NCBI RefSeq assembly: GCF_030070105.1 | Contig: NZ_JASJOO010000002.1 | Span: forward strand, 372,001 to 436,000 | From: Bermanella sp. WJH001 | GTDB taxonomy: Bacteria > Pseudomonadota > Gammaproteobacteria > Pseudomonadales > Oceanobacteraceae | DNA length: 64,000 bases | Direction: 5' to 3' | Part shown: positions 28,532 through 37,656 of the stretch, piece by piece | Position numbering within the stretch: the first letter of the stretch is position 1 | How the letters are laid out: every line of letters starts with the position of its first letter | Made by a program: the position numbers and the translations under genes | The notes under the pieces: generated by a model | The model's input: the letters and a program-made list of their open reading frames with translations, nothing else | Told to the model about the DNA's origin: nothing | Database searches by the model: none

Positions 28532-28555
28532 AACGCCGCAATTGCGGCGTTTTTA
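28532..28555 (+). terminator. Palindromic hairpin, possible terminator
   Basis: AACGCCGC (28532-28539) and GCGGCGTT (28544-28551) around AATT, followed by TTTT on the plus strand. The minus-strand exporter gene ends just before it, but the T tract is better placed for plus-strand transcription. Confidence 0.5.
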
Positions 28556-28572
28556 GTTTTATTGCGGTGTGT

Positions 28573-30909
28573 TTAAGCTTGCGAGGCGACGGTTTCTTCG
28601 TCTGTGATGTTTTCATCTTGTGTTTGTTTATCAAGCTTCATTAATAGTGCAGGCAATAATAAAAAGTCAAAAATTAACGCGGCACTAATGGTGCCGCTGA
28701 TCATCATGCCCATTTTTACGTTGGCCGTGAAATTACTTAACATTAATACTGAAAATCCTGCCACTAAAACGATGGTGGTGATCACCAAGGGTTTGGCTAC
28801 TGTATTAAAGGCATAGCGTACTGCGTCGGCGGTGCTTTGCCTTAATTGATTTCTTGCGCGTTGGTATTTGCTAAAAAAGTGAACGGTGTCATCCACCACA
28901 ATGCCCAGCGTTAAACTGAATACTACAGCTACACCTAAGTCCACTTGGCCAACGGCAATACCCCAAATACCAAAGGTAATTAATGCAGGGAATACGTTGG
29001 GCAATAAACTCATTAAACCAAACTTAACTGAACCAAGAGCCAAGATGAGTGTGATGGTAATTAGGATAATGGCAATGACCGAGCCTGACAGCATGGAGTC
29101 AATATTCTTTTTACCTACATGGGCAAACATGGTTGAAATACCTGAGGCAGGGGTGGCAAGTTGTGGGGCGTTTTGCGCAAACCAATTTTGCGCGCGCTGG
29201 TCTAGTTCAATCAAACCTTTGGCTTGTGTACCCACCACACCAAACGCTAAAAACACAGAACGCTTTTGTGAGTCCACTTGGTTGTTAAGATCTAAGCCAT
29301 AAGGCAATGATAATTCATAAAGCAGTTGATATTGCGATGCTAGTTCGCGGCTTTCTGGGATTTTGTAATAGGTAGGGTCGTTACCGTGCATATTTTTATT
29401 AAGACGTTTTATGGTGTCGGTATAACTGAGTGCGTTGACAATTTCGGGCTGGCTTTTAAACCAATTAACAAAGTCGTCAACTTGTTTTAAAAATTCAGGG
29501 TTGTTGACGCCGCCTGTTTCGCCGCTATCTAATGAAAAATTTAATACATCAAAGCCGGTGAGGTTTTGCTCCATAAATTCTGAAGCTTGTCTGAATTCAG
29601 TGCTCTCATCAAAGTAGGCCACTGTGTTGTCGTTTAATTCATTTAGTAATGTTAAAGAGCCTAACCCCGTTGCAATAATTAATACGCTTGGTAATAAAAC
29701 CTTACGGTGTTTGATCGAAAATTCTGCAATGCGGCTTGACCATAATGTTTTTCCTTGTGCCATGGGTTTGGCTTTCATGGGTAGCCAAACGGCTAAGGCG
29801 GGTAATATGGTGATGCTTAAAAAGAATGCGGCCATCACGCCAAAGGCGGCAAAATTACCTAGTTCCCTAAACGGTGGTACATCGGATGTGTTCATGGCTA
29901 AAAAGCCAATGGCGGTGGTGAAGCTGGTTAAAAATACCGGTTGCAGGTTGATTTTCATGGCCTCTGTCATGGCGTCTTTACGGCTTTGCCCTAACGAAAG
30001 GTGGTGAAGGTAACTTGCTAATAAATGCACGCAGTCACAAACCGCAAGGGTTAAAATAATAATGGGTGCCATCACGTTTACTTGGTTTAAGTCATAACCA
30101 ATCCAGCCGACAAAACCTTCACTAATGACGACGCCTAAAATGATCACAATGGTGGTCACAAACGCAGACCAAGCCGAGCGCAATAAAAACAGCAGCATTA
30201 ATACAATTAATACAAATAACAGTGGGAATAAATACATGGCGTCGTATTCGGTTGATTCGTTAAATGCTGTATTTACAATGCTTAAACCTTGCAGGTGGAT
30301 TTTGACATTAGGGTTTTGTGCTTCTATTTCTGCGCGCAGTTGACGAGCCGCGGCAACCAGCTCAACTGTGGCTTTGCCTTCGGCTTGTTTGGTGTGGTTT
30401 GGCATGTTTAAGACCACATTTACACCGGTGGCATGGTGGCGATCAGAGACTAAGCGATTAACCAATGTCACTTCGTTTGAGGCAATATTTTTTATGCGCG
30501 CCAGCTGCTGGTCGGTGAGTTCGTTGGCCTCTTCAACAAGGTCCGCCACTATTAATTCGTCGTCTACCACATCGGTGTGTTGGTAGTTGGTGAGTGAGTC
30601 GACGCGGGTAGAATAAGGCAGTTGCCAAGCCTGGTGGGTGATGGATTCAACACTGGCTAGGTTTTCGCGGGAGTAGATGTTGCCGTTAAGGGCTTCAAAT
30701 ACAAATAGTAAGTTATTGCTTTTGATGTAAAGGCTTTCGTTTTTATCGTGGGCAATGAGCTGTTCGTTATCGTCGTCAAAAAATATCTTATAGCTTCCAT
30801 TAAATTGCAGTTGTGTTAAACCCAGTGTTAAGCCGATGATGATAAATAGTGAGGCTAGGGCAATTTTGTTGCGGCTGTGTACCAGCCAAATTGCAAGGCG
30901 GTCATTCAT
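28573..30909 (-). CDS. RND-superfamily exporter, MMPL type
   Basis: The 778-residue inner-membrane protein has about 12 transmembrane helices in two homologous halves. Each half starts with one helix, a large periplasmic loop and five helices. The first half has LTLAVCDCVHLLASYLHHL and the second FSLTLGIVVDDTVHFFSKY, the typical proton-relay helices of COG1033 exporters. The substrate is unknown; relatives export lipids or hydrophobic compounds. No membrane-fusion partner or outer-membrane channel is adjacent, so it probably acts alone. Confidence 0.88.
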   Translation of the reverse strand: MNDRLAIWLVHSRNKIALASLFIIIGLTLGLTQLQFNGSYKIFFDDDNEQLIAHDKNESLYIKSNNLLFVFEALNGNIYSRENLASVESITHQAWQLPYSTRVDSLTNYQHTDVVDDELIVADLVEEANELTDQQLARIKNIASNEVTLVNRLVSDRHHATGVNVVLNMPNHTKQAEGKATVELVAAARQLRAEIEAQNPNVKIHLQGLSIVNTAFNESTEYDAMYLFPLLFVLIVLMLLFLLRSAWSAFVTTIVIILGVVISEGFVGWIGYDLNQVNVMAPIIILTLAVCDCVHLLASYLHHLSLGQSRKDAMTEAMKINLQPVFLTSFTTAIGFLAMNTSDVPPFRELGNFAAFGVMAAFFLSITILPALAVWLPMKAKPMAQGKTLWSSRIAEFSIKHRKVLLPSVLIIATGLGSLTLLNELNDNTVAYFDESTEFRQASEFMEQNLTGFDVLNFSLDSGETGGVNNPEFLKQVDDFVNWFKSQPEIVNALSYTDTIKRLNKNMHGNDPTYYKIPESRELASQYQLLYELSLPYGLDLNNQVDSQKRSVFLAFGVVGTQAKGLIELDQRAQNWFAQNAPQLATPASGISTMFAHVGKKNIDSMLSGSVIAIILITITLILALGSVKFGLMSLLPNVFPALITFGIWGIAVGQVDLGVAVVFSLTLGIVVDDTVHFFSKYQRARNQLRQSTADAVRYAFNTVAKPLVITTIVLVAGFSVLMLSNFTANVKMGMMISGTISAALIFDFLLLPALLMKLDKQTQDENITDEETVASQA

Positions 30910-31521
30910 GTTTATGGTCCGTTTTTTATTGTTATTAATTTTAAAAAAATACTGGCCCGAACATTACGGTAATCTGGTGGTTTTTGCTAGGTTGGCATTG
31001 CCGTGTCATTAGGGTTTAGGTTTCGCGAGCAGGCTCGACTCGTACAAGGGATGACTAAAGGGCTTTATGAATTGTAGGAGCTTGCCCCTGCGAGCGATAA
31101 TGGGCGGGTTTATGGGTGTTTAAAAGCTTTCTTATATCATTGATACTCGCCATCGATTTGATGTGAAGGAATTAAGGCTCTGGTTTCGCGAGCAGGCTCG
31201 ACTCGTACAGGTGTGGCTAAAGGGCTTGAGGAATTGTAGGAGCTTGCCCCTGCGAGCGATAATGGGCGGGTTTATGGGTGTTTAAAGCTTTCTTATATCA
31301 TTGATACTCGCCATCGTTTCGTTGTGAAGGAATTAAGGCTCTGGTTTCGCGAGCAGGGCTCGACTCTTACAAAGGATGGCTGAAGGGCTGTATGAATTGT
31401 AGGAGCTTGCCCCTGCGAGCGATATGGTTTTAAGGGTTGTACGAGCTTGCCCCTGCGAGCGATAAATAAGTTTGAGGGCATCATTATTGACTGTTAATAC
31501 AAGGCTCTATTGATAAAAAGC
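30910..31521. other. Gene-free stretch with tandem REP array
   Basis: About 610 bases upstream of the hipBA operator. The central part is the tandem array described next; the rest has no supported gene. Confidence 0.65.
31014..31465. repeat. Tandem array of about 162-bp units built from REP sequences
   Basis: Units start near 31014, 31177 and 31338 (periods 163 and 161). Each has TTTCGCGAGCAGGCTCGACT, then about 35 bases later GAATTGTAGGAGCTTGCCCC and TGCGAGCGATA, then an AT-rich tail with CTTATATCATTGATACTCGC. The third is partial and is followed by an extra TTGTACGAGCTTGCCCC unit (31438-31465). Units two and three differ from the first by a few bases. Confidence 0.85.
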
Positions 31522-31573
31522 GCGTATTTATGCATATTAGTCTAAAATATCTAATTAATATGTATAAATATGC
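31522..31573. promoter_or_regulatory. Inverted-repeat operator upstream of hipB
   Basis: GCGTATTTATGCATATTA (31522-31539) and TAATATGTATAAATATGC (31556-31573) are 18-base inverted repeats with two mismatches, their centres 34 bp (about three helical turns) apart. They end 10 bases before the hipB start. This is the expected layout for HipB autoregulation. Confidence 0.7.
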
Positions 31574-31582
31574 GGATTCATA

Positions 31583-31963
31583 ATGCTTTCAAATCTACCT
31601 GATCAGGCTGTGAACTCAGTGCTGGTGCGCCTTGCAGAGGCTTGCCGCCAAACCCGTATTGCACAAAATCGCACTCAGGCAGAGCAAGCCGCGTTAGCTG
31701 AGATCAGTTTACGCGCTGCCCAAAACATCGAATCTGGCCAATCTGGGCAGACGGCCATTCTCTTTAAATACTTATTCTCCCTTGGGTTGTTAGACCCAAT
31801 TTGCAGTGCTTTACCTGATCCAGATGCTGTATCACCGCTGGAGCAGTTGGCTATGGATAAGGCTAAACCTAAAAAGCCACAGCGAGCCTCTAAGGCGAAG
31901 CGAGTCACTAAAGTCCAACCAAAATGGGGTGATGAAAAACGCTTTGAAGAGGATGATCGTTAA
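31583..31963 (+). CDS. hipB: HipB-like XRE-family antitoxin
   Basis: The 126-residue protein has an XRE helix-turn-helix in residues about 12-65 (RIAQNRTQAEQAALAEISLR, then AAQNIESGQSGQTAILFKYL). Its C-terminal tail is lysine-rich (AKPKKPQRASKAKRVTK). The tail is longer than in E. coli HipB and its basic character could add DNA contact. It binds the operator upstream and neutralises HipA, by analogy. Its TAA overlaps the hipA ATG (TAATG). Confidence 0.85.
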   Translation: MLSNLPDQAVNSVLVRLAEACRQTRIAQNRTQAEQAALAEISLRAAQNIESGQSGQTAILFKYLFSLGLLDPICSALPDPDAVSPLEQLAMDKAKPKKPQRASKAKRVTKVQPKWGDEKRFEEDDR

Positions 31964-33261
31964 TGGCCATTGAGCTTGCTGAGGTGGTGTTGTGGGGAAC
32001 AACCATTGCTGTTGTACGCTGGGATGAGCAAGCGGGTGTTGCGGATTTTCAGTACACACCTGAATTTCAGAACTTTGGAATAGAGGTCGCGCCTGTTGTG
32101 ATGCCGGTGCGCAGTGCACCGTATCGTTTTGCGAATTTAAATAAAGATACGTTTAAGGGTTTGCCAGGTATGTTGGCCGATGTTTTACCAGATAAATTTG
32201 GTAATGCGTTGATTGACCAGTGGTTGATTAAACAAGGTAGAAGCCCGTCAGATTTTAACCCTATTGAGCGTTTATGTTATACCGCCAACCGTGCAATTGG
32301 TGCGTTAGAGTTTAAACCGACTCAGCGCTATTTCGAACACGATGAAGATTCACAAATTGAACTGGATAAAATGGTGCGCCTTGCCAGTTTGGTATTGCAA
32401 AAAAAACAGTTTGAAATAGACAGCCAAGATTTAGATGGCGAAGCCTTAGAACAGATTTTACAAATCGGCACCTCAGCAGGTGGTGCCCGTGCAAAAGCGA
32501 TTATTAATTGGAATGAAAAAGACAATATTATTTTGCCTGGGCATGTAAAACCGCAAAAAGCGTTTGATGGCTGGCTGATAAAATTTGATGGTGTGAGTGA
32601 AAACCGTGACAAAGAACTGGCCGACCCGTTGGGTTATGGGCGTATTGAATATGCCTATTATTTGTTAGCGCAAAAAGCGGGTGTTGAAATGATGGAGTGC
32701 CGTTTATTGAAAGAGGGTGGCCGTGCACATTTTATGACAAAGCGCTTTGACCGTGTGAATGGCGACAAACTCCATATGACCAGTTTATGTGGCTTGGGGC
32801 ATTTTGATTTTAATGACCCAGGTGCCACCAGTTATGAACAGGCGTTTGTTTTAGCAAGGCAATTAAAAATTCCTCGTGAGCATGTGGCGCAGCTGTTTAA
32901 GCGTATGGTGTTTAATGTGGTGTTTCGTAATCAGGATGACCACACTAAAAATATTGCGTTTTTAATGGACCGAAGTGGCGCTTGGCAATTAAGCCCTGCG
33001 TTTGATGTGGCCTATAGCTTTAACCCGAAAGGTTTGTGGACGTCAAAACACCAAATGAGTGTAAACGGTAAGCGTGATGACTTTTTATTAGATGACTTGT
33101 TATCAGCAGCAGAGCAAACCGGTTTGTCAAAACAAAAGATAAAACAAATTATTGCTGATGTGTTGGCGTGTTTACAATTATGGCCGGATTGTGCCGAGCA
33201 AGCAGGGGTTGAACATCAAATGATGTTATCTATTGGTAATACATTTAGATGGTTTGATTAA
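31963..33261 (+). CDS. hipA: HipA-family serine/threonine kinase toxin
   Basis: The 432-residue protein has the N-subdomain 1 fold (FANLNKDTFKGLPGMLADVL, then IERLCYTANRAIGALEF), the glycine-rich P-loop GTSAGGARAKAI and FDGWLIKFDGV, and the catalytic VVFRNQDDHTKNIAFLMD followed by LSPAFDVAYSF, the DFG-like site. All kinase motifs look intact. E. coli HipA phosphorylates GltX and induces persistence; the target of this family member is not known. Confidence 0.92.
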   Translation: MAIELAEVVLWGTTIAVVRWDEQAGVADFQYTPEFQNFGIEVAPVVMPVRSAPYRFANLNKDTFKGLPGMLADVLPDKFGNALIDQWLIKQGRSPSDFNPIERLCYTANRAIGALEFKPTQRYFEHDEDSQIELDKMVRLASLVLQKKQFEIDSQDLDGEALEQILQIGTSAGGARAKAIINWNEKDNIILPGHVKPQKAFDGWLIKFDGVSENRDKELADPLGYGRIEYAYYLLAQKAGVEMMECRLLKEGGRAHFMTKRFDRVNGDKLHMTSLCGLGHFDFNDPGATSYEQAFVLARQLKIPREHVAQLFKRMVFNVVFRNQDDHTKNIAFLMDRSGAWQLSPAFDVAYSFNPKGLWTSKHQMSVNGKRDDFLLDDLLSAAEQTGLSKQKIKQIIADVLACLQLWPDCAEQAGVEHQMMLSIGNTFRWFD

Positions 33262-34157
33262 AGCGCTTGGTCAGTTTTTATTGAGGCCCGTGCTGCTAGA
33301 TTTTTTAATTCGCAGTACAGGGTGTTGCTGTCGGTGTTTTCTTGTACGGCAAACCAAAGTATGGATAAATATTCCATTTGTAGTTTAGCTAGATGCAGTT
33401 GATCTACTGTGTAGTCGCCATAAAAAGATAAAAGTTTTTTCTCTTCGCTTAATGACAGTTTGGCGCTGTCACTGAATACCGCTAAATCCCAAATAGGGTC
33501 CCCTAAGCCTGCATATTCCCAATCTATTAGATTTAATGTGCCGTTTTTATTTTTTATCCAGTTGTGGGTGTTGGTGTCCATGTGGCATAGGCATACAAGA
33601 TGATTATTAGGCTGTAAGGCAGTATCTAATTCTTGTTTGAGTTGCTGAAGATTGGGATTTTGCATGCTGGGTTTGGGCAGTGTTTGTGCCCAAAAAAACT
33701 CTGTTCTTACATAGGTGTTTACACTAGGCCAGTGTTTTTCTATAGGTTGCTTGTGTGTGCTTAAAAGTAGCTTTGCAACTTGTTCAAGGTCTTCTGATAT
33801 TTCAAAGCCTGCGGACTGGTGTTCTGCCAGTGTGTAGCCTGAGATGTAAGGTCTTACCCAGTATTTAAAATCTGGATCGTTATACGAAATAGCTGGGCAA
33901 ATACCTAATTTACTTATGCGCTCAACAATTTCATATTCGTTTTGATGATGAATATTTAATGTTTTGGCATTTTTGGCATTAATACGAATGACAAACTGCT
34001 GGTTGTTTTCGTTTGGCAGTGTGACTAACCAGTTTTCATTGGTTAGCCCTTGTTCAAGAGGGATGAAATCACAGGCTGTTTGCTCGTATTGGTTTAAGAT
34101 TGGCCAAAGGGGCCAATCTTTTAAAACGTCATGCAATGTCTGTAATTGGTTGTTCAT
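33258..34157 (-). CDS. Thiamine/choline kinase-like phosphotransferase (ThiK-like)
   Basis: The 299-residue APH-fold kinase starts at ATG 34157, 1 base after the upstream stop; the frame runs further but would overlap that gene. Motifs are LEQGLTNENWLV, FVIRINAKN, the catalytic loop CLCHMDTNTHNWI and the metal site LNLIDWEYAGLGDPIWDLAVF. In a TPP-riboswitch operon next to a thiamine transporter, phosphorylation of thiamine is the simplest role, but choline or ethanolamine cannot be excluded from sequence. Its 3' end overlaps the convergent hipA by 4 bases. Confidence 0.8.
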   Translation of the reverse strand: MNNQLQTLHDVLKDWPLWPILNQYEQTACDFIPLEQGLTNENWLVTLPNENNQQFVIRINAKNAKTLNIHHQNEYEIVERISKLGICPAISYNDPDFKYWVRPYISGYTLAEHQSAGFEISEDLEQVAKLLLSTHKQPIEKHWPSVNTYVRTEFFWAQTLPKPSMQNPNLQQLKQELDTALQPNNHLVCLCHMDTNTHNWIKNKNGTLNLIDWEYAGLGDPIWDLAVFSDSAKLSLSEEKKLLSFYGDYTVDQLHLAKLQMEYLSILWFAVQENTDSNTLYCELKNLAARASIKTDQAL

Positions 34158-34158
34158 A

Positions 34159-34842
34159 TTAAGCGGGTTGCGCGTCATTGGTTTCGTGTTGGGTTTTATA
34201 AATCTTAAGCCAAGCAGTATATCCAAAGATAACCATAATTACATAAACGGCCATTAATAGGGCGGTTAAATAAAGCTCACGGTCAATGTATAGGTAGATG
34301 GCGATGGCATCAATGACAAACCAGTAGATCCAGTTCTCTAATACTTTTTTGGCCACCATGTAAGTGGTTAATACTGCGCCCCAGGTGGTGAATGAATCCA
34401 AGTAGGGCATTACAGCGGTTGTGTTTTCACTTAACAAGTAACCACTGGTAAAGGTGAGGACTAAAACACTACCAATCCCGAGTGTGTGCTGTTTGGCAGA
34501 CCAAGTACTAATTGGCAGTTTAGGGGACAGTTCATTTTGCATGGCAGAGTTTTGTGGCTTTTTATTCCACACGTACCAACCATAAACAGCCATGGCTAAG
34601 TAGTACACATTCAGTGCCGATTCCATAACAAGACTGACATCAAAAAATAACCAGCTAAAAATTGCGGTGCTGCCAAAAGCGGCATACCAGCATAGGCTGT
34701 TTTCGCGCATGGCCAATACAAGGTAAGCAATACCTAGAGCAACGGCGATAACTTCCCAGTAACTCATGGCTTGTGCTGCGGAAATTACACCTTGTATAAA
34801 TACATCGCTAAAGGATTGTGAGGTTTCTTGGGTCGGGTTCAT
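34159..34842 (-). CDS. pnuT: PnuC-family transporter, probably for thiamine (PnuT)
   Basis: The 227-residue membrane protein with about seven helices carries PnuC-family traits (WYVWNKK, DSFTTWGAVLTTYMVAKKVL, ENWIYWFVIDAIAIYLYI). PnuC imports nicotinamide riboside, but members under TPP riboswitches (PnuT) move thiamine by facilitated diffusion, followed by phosphorylation trapping. The adjacent kinase fits this. Confidence 0.85.
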   Translation of the reverse strand: MNPTQETSQSFSDVFIQGVISAAQAMSYWEVIAVALGIAYLVLAMRENSLCWYAAFGSTAIFSWLFFDVSLVMESALNVYYLAMAVYGWYVWNKKPQNSAMQNELSPKLPISTWSAKQHTLGIGSVLVLTFTSGYLLSENTTAVMPYLDSFTTWGAVLTTYMVAKKVLENWIYWFVIDAIAIYLYIDRELYLTALLMAVYVIMVIFGYTAWLKIYKTQHETNDAQPA

Positions 34843-34851
34843 AAAATGCCT

Positions 34852-35124
34852 TTAGTTGTCGCCGTGAGGTTTAAGTGCGGGATCAAGGTTTGCGCCAATG
34901 AATTTGCACACAAAAATGGCTTTACCAAATTCTTCATATGAGCGTTTCATTTCTTTGCTTAATACGGACATGACTAAATCGTACTCGCCAAATATTTGAG
35001 TGCTCATGGTATTGCCAGTCACGCTAATACCATCAGTTGCATTTAGGCGTTCGATAAAATCTTTGATGGCCGGAATGTAATCATCGGCCAAAGGATATTT
35101 GCTGATCTCGACGGATAATTCCAT
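34852..35124 (-). CDS. Small thiamine-binding protein (MTH1187/YkoF family)
   Basis: The 90-residue soluble protein starts at ATG 35124 (MELSVEISKYPLADDYIPAI) with GGAG upstream; a longer frame lacks a ribosome site. The stretch GISVTGNTMSTQIFGEYDLV and the compact alpha-beta layout match the MTH1187/YkoF thiamine-binding fold. It probably buffers or delivers the vitamin in the cytosol. It lies between the TonB receptor and PnuT. Confidence 0.8.
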   Translation of the reverse strand: MELSVEISKYPLADDYIPAIKDFIERLNATDGISVTGNTMSTQIFGEYDLVMSVLSKEMKRSYEEFGKAIFVCKFIGANLDPALKPHGDN

Positions 35125-35155
35125 ATCGGCTCCAAAATTGTGTGAATAGTGTAGG

Positions 35156-35195
35156 GCAGGCATTGCCTGCCGAATAATTGTCGGGCAGTGCCCGA
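35156..35195. repeat. Two palindromes inside the thiamine operon
   Basis: GGCAGGCA-T-TGCCTGCC (35156-35172) and TCGGGCA-G-TGCCCGA (35181-35195). The second matches 18150-18164. They lie between the receptor gene and the binding-protein gene and could shape mRNA stability. Confidence 0.6.
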
Positions 35196-35207
35196 CCTAC
35201 GATTTAT

Positions 35208-37442
35208 TTAAAAGTCGTAACGAGCTGTTATAGATACTAAACGGGGGGAACCGTATTGCACATAGTTAGTCGGAATGTAATTCTCATCGTTTTCATTAAA
35301 TCTTGGATCGTTGCCAAAGAAGAATCCTCGTACTGCGTAATCTTCATTTGTCAGGTTGTGGCCATTGAGAGATAGTTTTAGGTTGCTTAAAGTATACTGG
35401 ATAGATGCATGAATTAACTTGTAAGAATCGGATTGTTCATCATGACTATTTGAAAAGTAAAATGAGTCCTTTGCTTCAACTTCAATATCAAGTGATAACT
35501 GATTGCCAAAATCGATATTTAAAGAGCTGGCAAGTGAGTATTCTGGTGAGTGTGCTTGTTCACGGTTATTCTTATTTATCAAGTTGTTATCTTCATCAAT
35601 GTAGCTGTAATCCGTGAACTCAGTTTTTAAGTAGCCAGCACTTGCAGTCCAGGTTAGGTAGTTATTTAATTCCCATTCTGATTCTAATTCTAATCCGTAA
35701 TTTTTACCTTCAGCGGCATTTGCAATAAACTCTTGGAAACTTGGAGGTGTCGTCTCTTTGGAGTAAGAGCTTTTTACTTGTTGCTCTTTGCGTTCAATAT
35801 AAAAGATGGCTAATTGTGTTTTTAACTTTTCCTCGAAAAAATCTGACTTGAATCCTGTCTCTAGTGTATTGTTAATTTCAGCATCAAAGCTTCGTTTGGA
35901 TTCATTTATGTCTGTGTTCGAGTTTACCCCGCCTGCTTTATAGCCACGTGATAGGGATACATACGCAAGGTGGTTTGGTGAGATAAGCGACTCTAGGGTT
36001 GCTTTTCCGCCCCATAAATATTCACTTTCATTGCTCTTTAATGCATTTGAGTTTTGGTATTCATTTGACCACTCTTCAGCGCGTAAGCCATATTTAACTG
36101 AGTTTATACTGGACAATTGAGTTGTTAATTCACCATAAACTGCAAATGAGTTTTGCTTAAGTGTGCTATTAAATGTTGTTGGAATATATTTGTAGTTTCG
36201 CGTTAAGGTTTCATCTCTGTCTAAGTTGTACACCCCTAGGATCCAGCTGGTTGAGTCTTTGAATACACGACTGTTTGTTGTTGAGATAATTCTGATATCA
36301 ATATTTGATCGTTTATAAGTTCGTGAATATTCATCGTAAGCGCTATAGCCGTATGATCCTGAGTCAGTCTCCAGGCAGTTGTTATTTGGTGAGATGCAGT
36401 CACCAGAAATGGCTTCATCGTATTGGCCAAATGACCAATCATCGTCATAAGCATATACTATATCGCTATTGCTTGATGATGCAGTGATTTCAAGTGTGAA
36501 GTTTTGATTATTACGCGATGCGAATTTAACCGATACAGCTGATGTATCTTGTGAATCTTCACCTGGTTGGTCTGAATAAGTATTGCGATTGTTGTCTAAG
36601 CTAAACGCATCGTAACCATTATTAATATCTGTTTTTAATAATGAGATATTTAAGTCGTTATTTTCATTCACCTGCCAAGCAAGTTGTGCGCGCGCAACTA
36701 ATTCATCAATGTTATTAGTGTCGTCTTTATTTAAATGGATGTTCTCCATGTAGCCATCGGACTTAATTTGATTTATCGCAAAGCGAGCTTGTACGTTGTC
36801 AGTTAATGAGCCTGAAATCGCAGCGCCTAAGTTTTGAGTGTTGTAGTTGCCAATCTTACCTTGTACATAGCCTTCGGTTTCTTTTGTAGGCTGTTTGCTT
36901 TTAATATTAATGGCACCCGCCAGCGCGTTTGCACCAAAAGCAGTGCCTTGTGGGCCGCGTAAAATTTCAACTTGTTCAATGTCAAATAAGGTGGCTGCGC
37001 CACCCAAGCCTGTCATGTCGATACCATCTATTATCAAACCAACAGATGGGTTTACTGGGTCGATAAATTGGCTGCGCTCACCAATACCACGAATTTGAAA
37101 GAAGCGGGCACGAGAAGCGCCTGATGCAAAGTTCACATTGGGCGCTAAAGACAAAACACTCTCTAAATGATCGGCATTGCGGTTTTGAATGTCGTCTTCG
37201 CCTACTACTGTGATAGAAGACGGAATCTGCATTAGATCTAATTGACGAAAATCTGCCGTAACACTGACGGTGTCTAATTGGGCTGCATTTGATTTTTGTG
37301 TGGCGTCGATGATGGCGCCATTCACTTCGGTAGGCTGAGTGGCGTCTGTGATTTGGCCGTTCACTGCGGTGGGAGAGGCCGCTAAAGCCGTTAAGCTGGT
37401 GGCACTGAGTGCAATAGATGATAAAAGTAATGGGGTTTTCAT
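35208..37442 (-). CDS. TonB-dependent receptor, probably for thiamine
   Basis: The 744-residue outer-membrane receptor has a signal peptide (MKTPLLLSSIALSATSLTAL). A plug domain follows (LDTVSVTADFRQLDLMQIPS, then VEILRGPQGTAFGANALAGA and INIKSKQP) and a 22-strand-type barrel ends in SITARYDF. It is the first gene after the TPP riboswitch, which is the main reason to assign thiamine or a precursor. The mature N-terminus holds a short duplication, VNGQITDATQ and VNGAIIDATQ, which would place two copies near the TonB-box region. Confidence 0.88.
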   Translation of the reverse strand: MKTPLLLSSIALSATSLTALAASPTAVNGQITDATQPTEVNGAIIDATQKSNAAQLDTVSVTADFRQLDLMQIPSSITVVGEDDIQNRNADHLESVLSLAPNVNFASGASRARFFQIRGIGERSQFIDPVNPSVGLIIDGIDMTGLGGAATLFDIEQVEILRGPQGTAFGANALAGAINIKSKQPTKETEGYVQGKIGNYNTQNLGAAISGSLTDNVQARFAINQIKSDGYMENIHLNKDDTNNIDELVARAQLAWQVNENNDLNISLLKTDINNGYDAFSLDNNRNTYSDQPGEDSQDTSAVSVKFASRNNQNFTLEITASSSNSDIVYAYDDDWSFGQYDEAISGDCISPNNNCLETDSGSYGYSAYDEYSRTYKRSNIDIRIISTTNSRVFKDSTSWILGVYNLDRDETLTRNYKYIPTTFNSTLKQNSFAVYGELTTQLSSINSVKYGLRAEEWSNEYQNSNALKSNESEYLWGGKATLESLISPNHLAYVSLSRGYKAGGVNSNTDINESKRSFDAEINNTLETGFKSDFFEEKLKTQLAIFYIERKEQQVKSSYSKETTPPSFQEFIANAAEGKNYGLELESEWELNNYLTWTASAGYLKTEFTDYSYIDEDNNLINKNNREQAHSPEYSLASSLNIDFGNQLSLDIEVEAKDSFYFSNSHDEQSDSYKLIHASIQYTLSNLKLSLNGHNLTNEDYAVRGFFFGNDPRFNENDENYIPTNYVQYGSPRLVSITARYDF

Positions 37443-37525
37443 GGGTCTTTTCCAAAAAATTGAATAAGTCCCGGTTACTGCGTAGAAGTATTAATAGCGC
37501 TAGGTGGTGATGAGCGCAAAAGAAT

Positions 37526-37609
37526 GTCCATTCCTACGCCGGTATTAACCGGATCAGGTTCTAGGGGTTCGCTAAAAAGACATCTCAGGCCGAAGCCTCC
37601 CCCTGGATG
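37526..37609 (-). promoter_or_regulatory. TPP riboswitch (THI element)
   Basis: On the minus strand the conserved parts appear in order: GGCTTCGGCCTGAGATG, then ACCCCTAGAACCTGATCCGG, then TTAATACCGGCGTAGGAA, framed by a short outer helix. CTGAGA and CGTAGGAA are the thi-box hallmarks. It ends about 85 bases before the receptor ATG, so control of transcription or translation of the whole salvage operon is expected. Confidence 0.95.
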
Positions 37610-37656
37610 GGGCTGATTCTACGTGATTTGGATATAGGAAAAAAGCACTAGAGTGA

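Larger units (their letters stand above)
28119..28572. other. Gene-free stretch between Y1 transposase and the exporter gene
   Basis: It contains the perfect 44-bp tandem repeat, a GATTCCCGAT...GTCGGGGATGAC imperfect palindrome around 28452-28490 typical of dispersed intergenic repeats, and a GCCGC hairpin at 28532. No gene is supported. Confidence 0.6.

Noticed and set aside
31014..31465. Possible CRISPR array
   Set aside because: The periods are about 162 bases, the units contain several palindromes and nearly identical 'spacers', and no cas gene is present; this is a tandem REP array.
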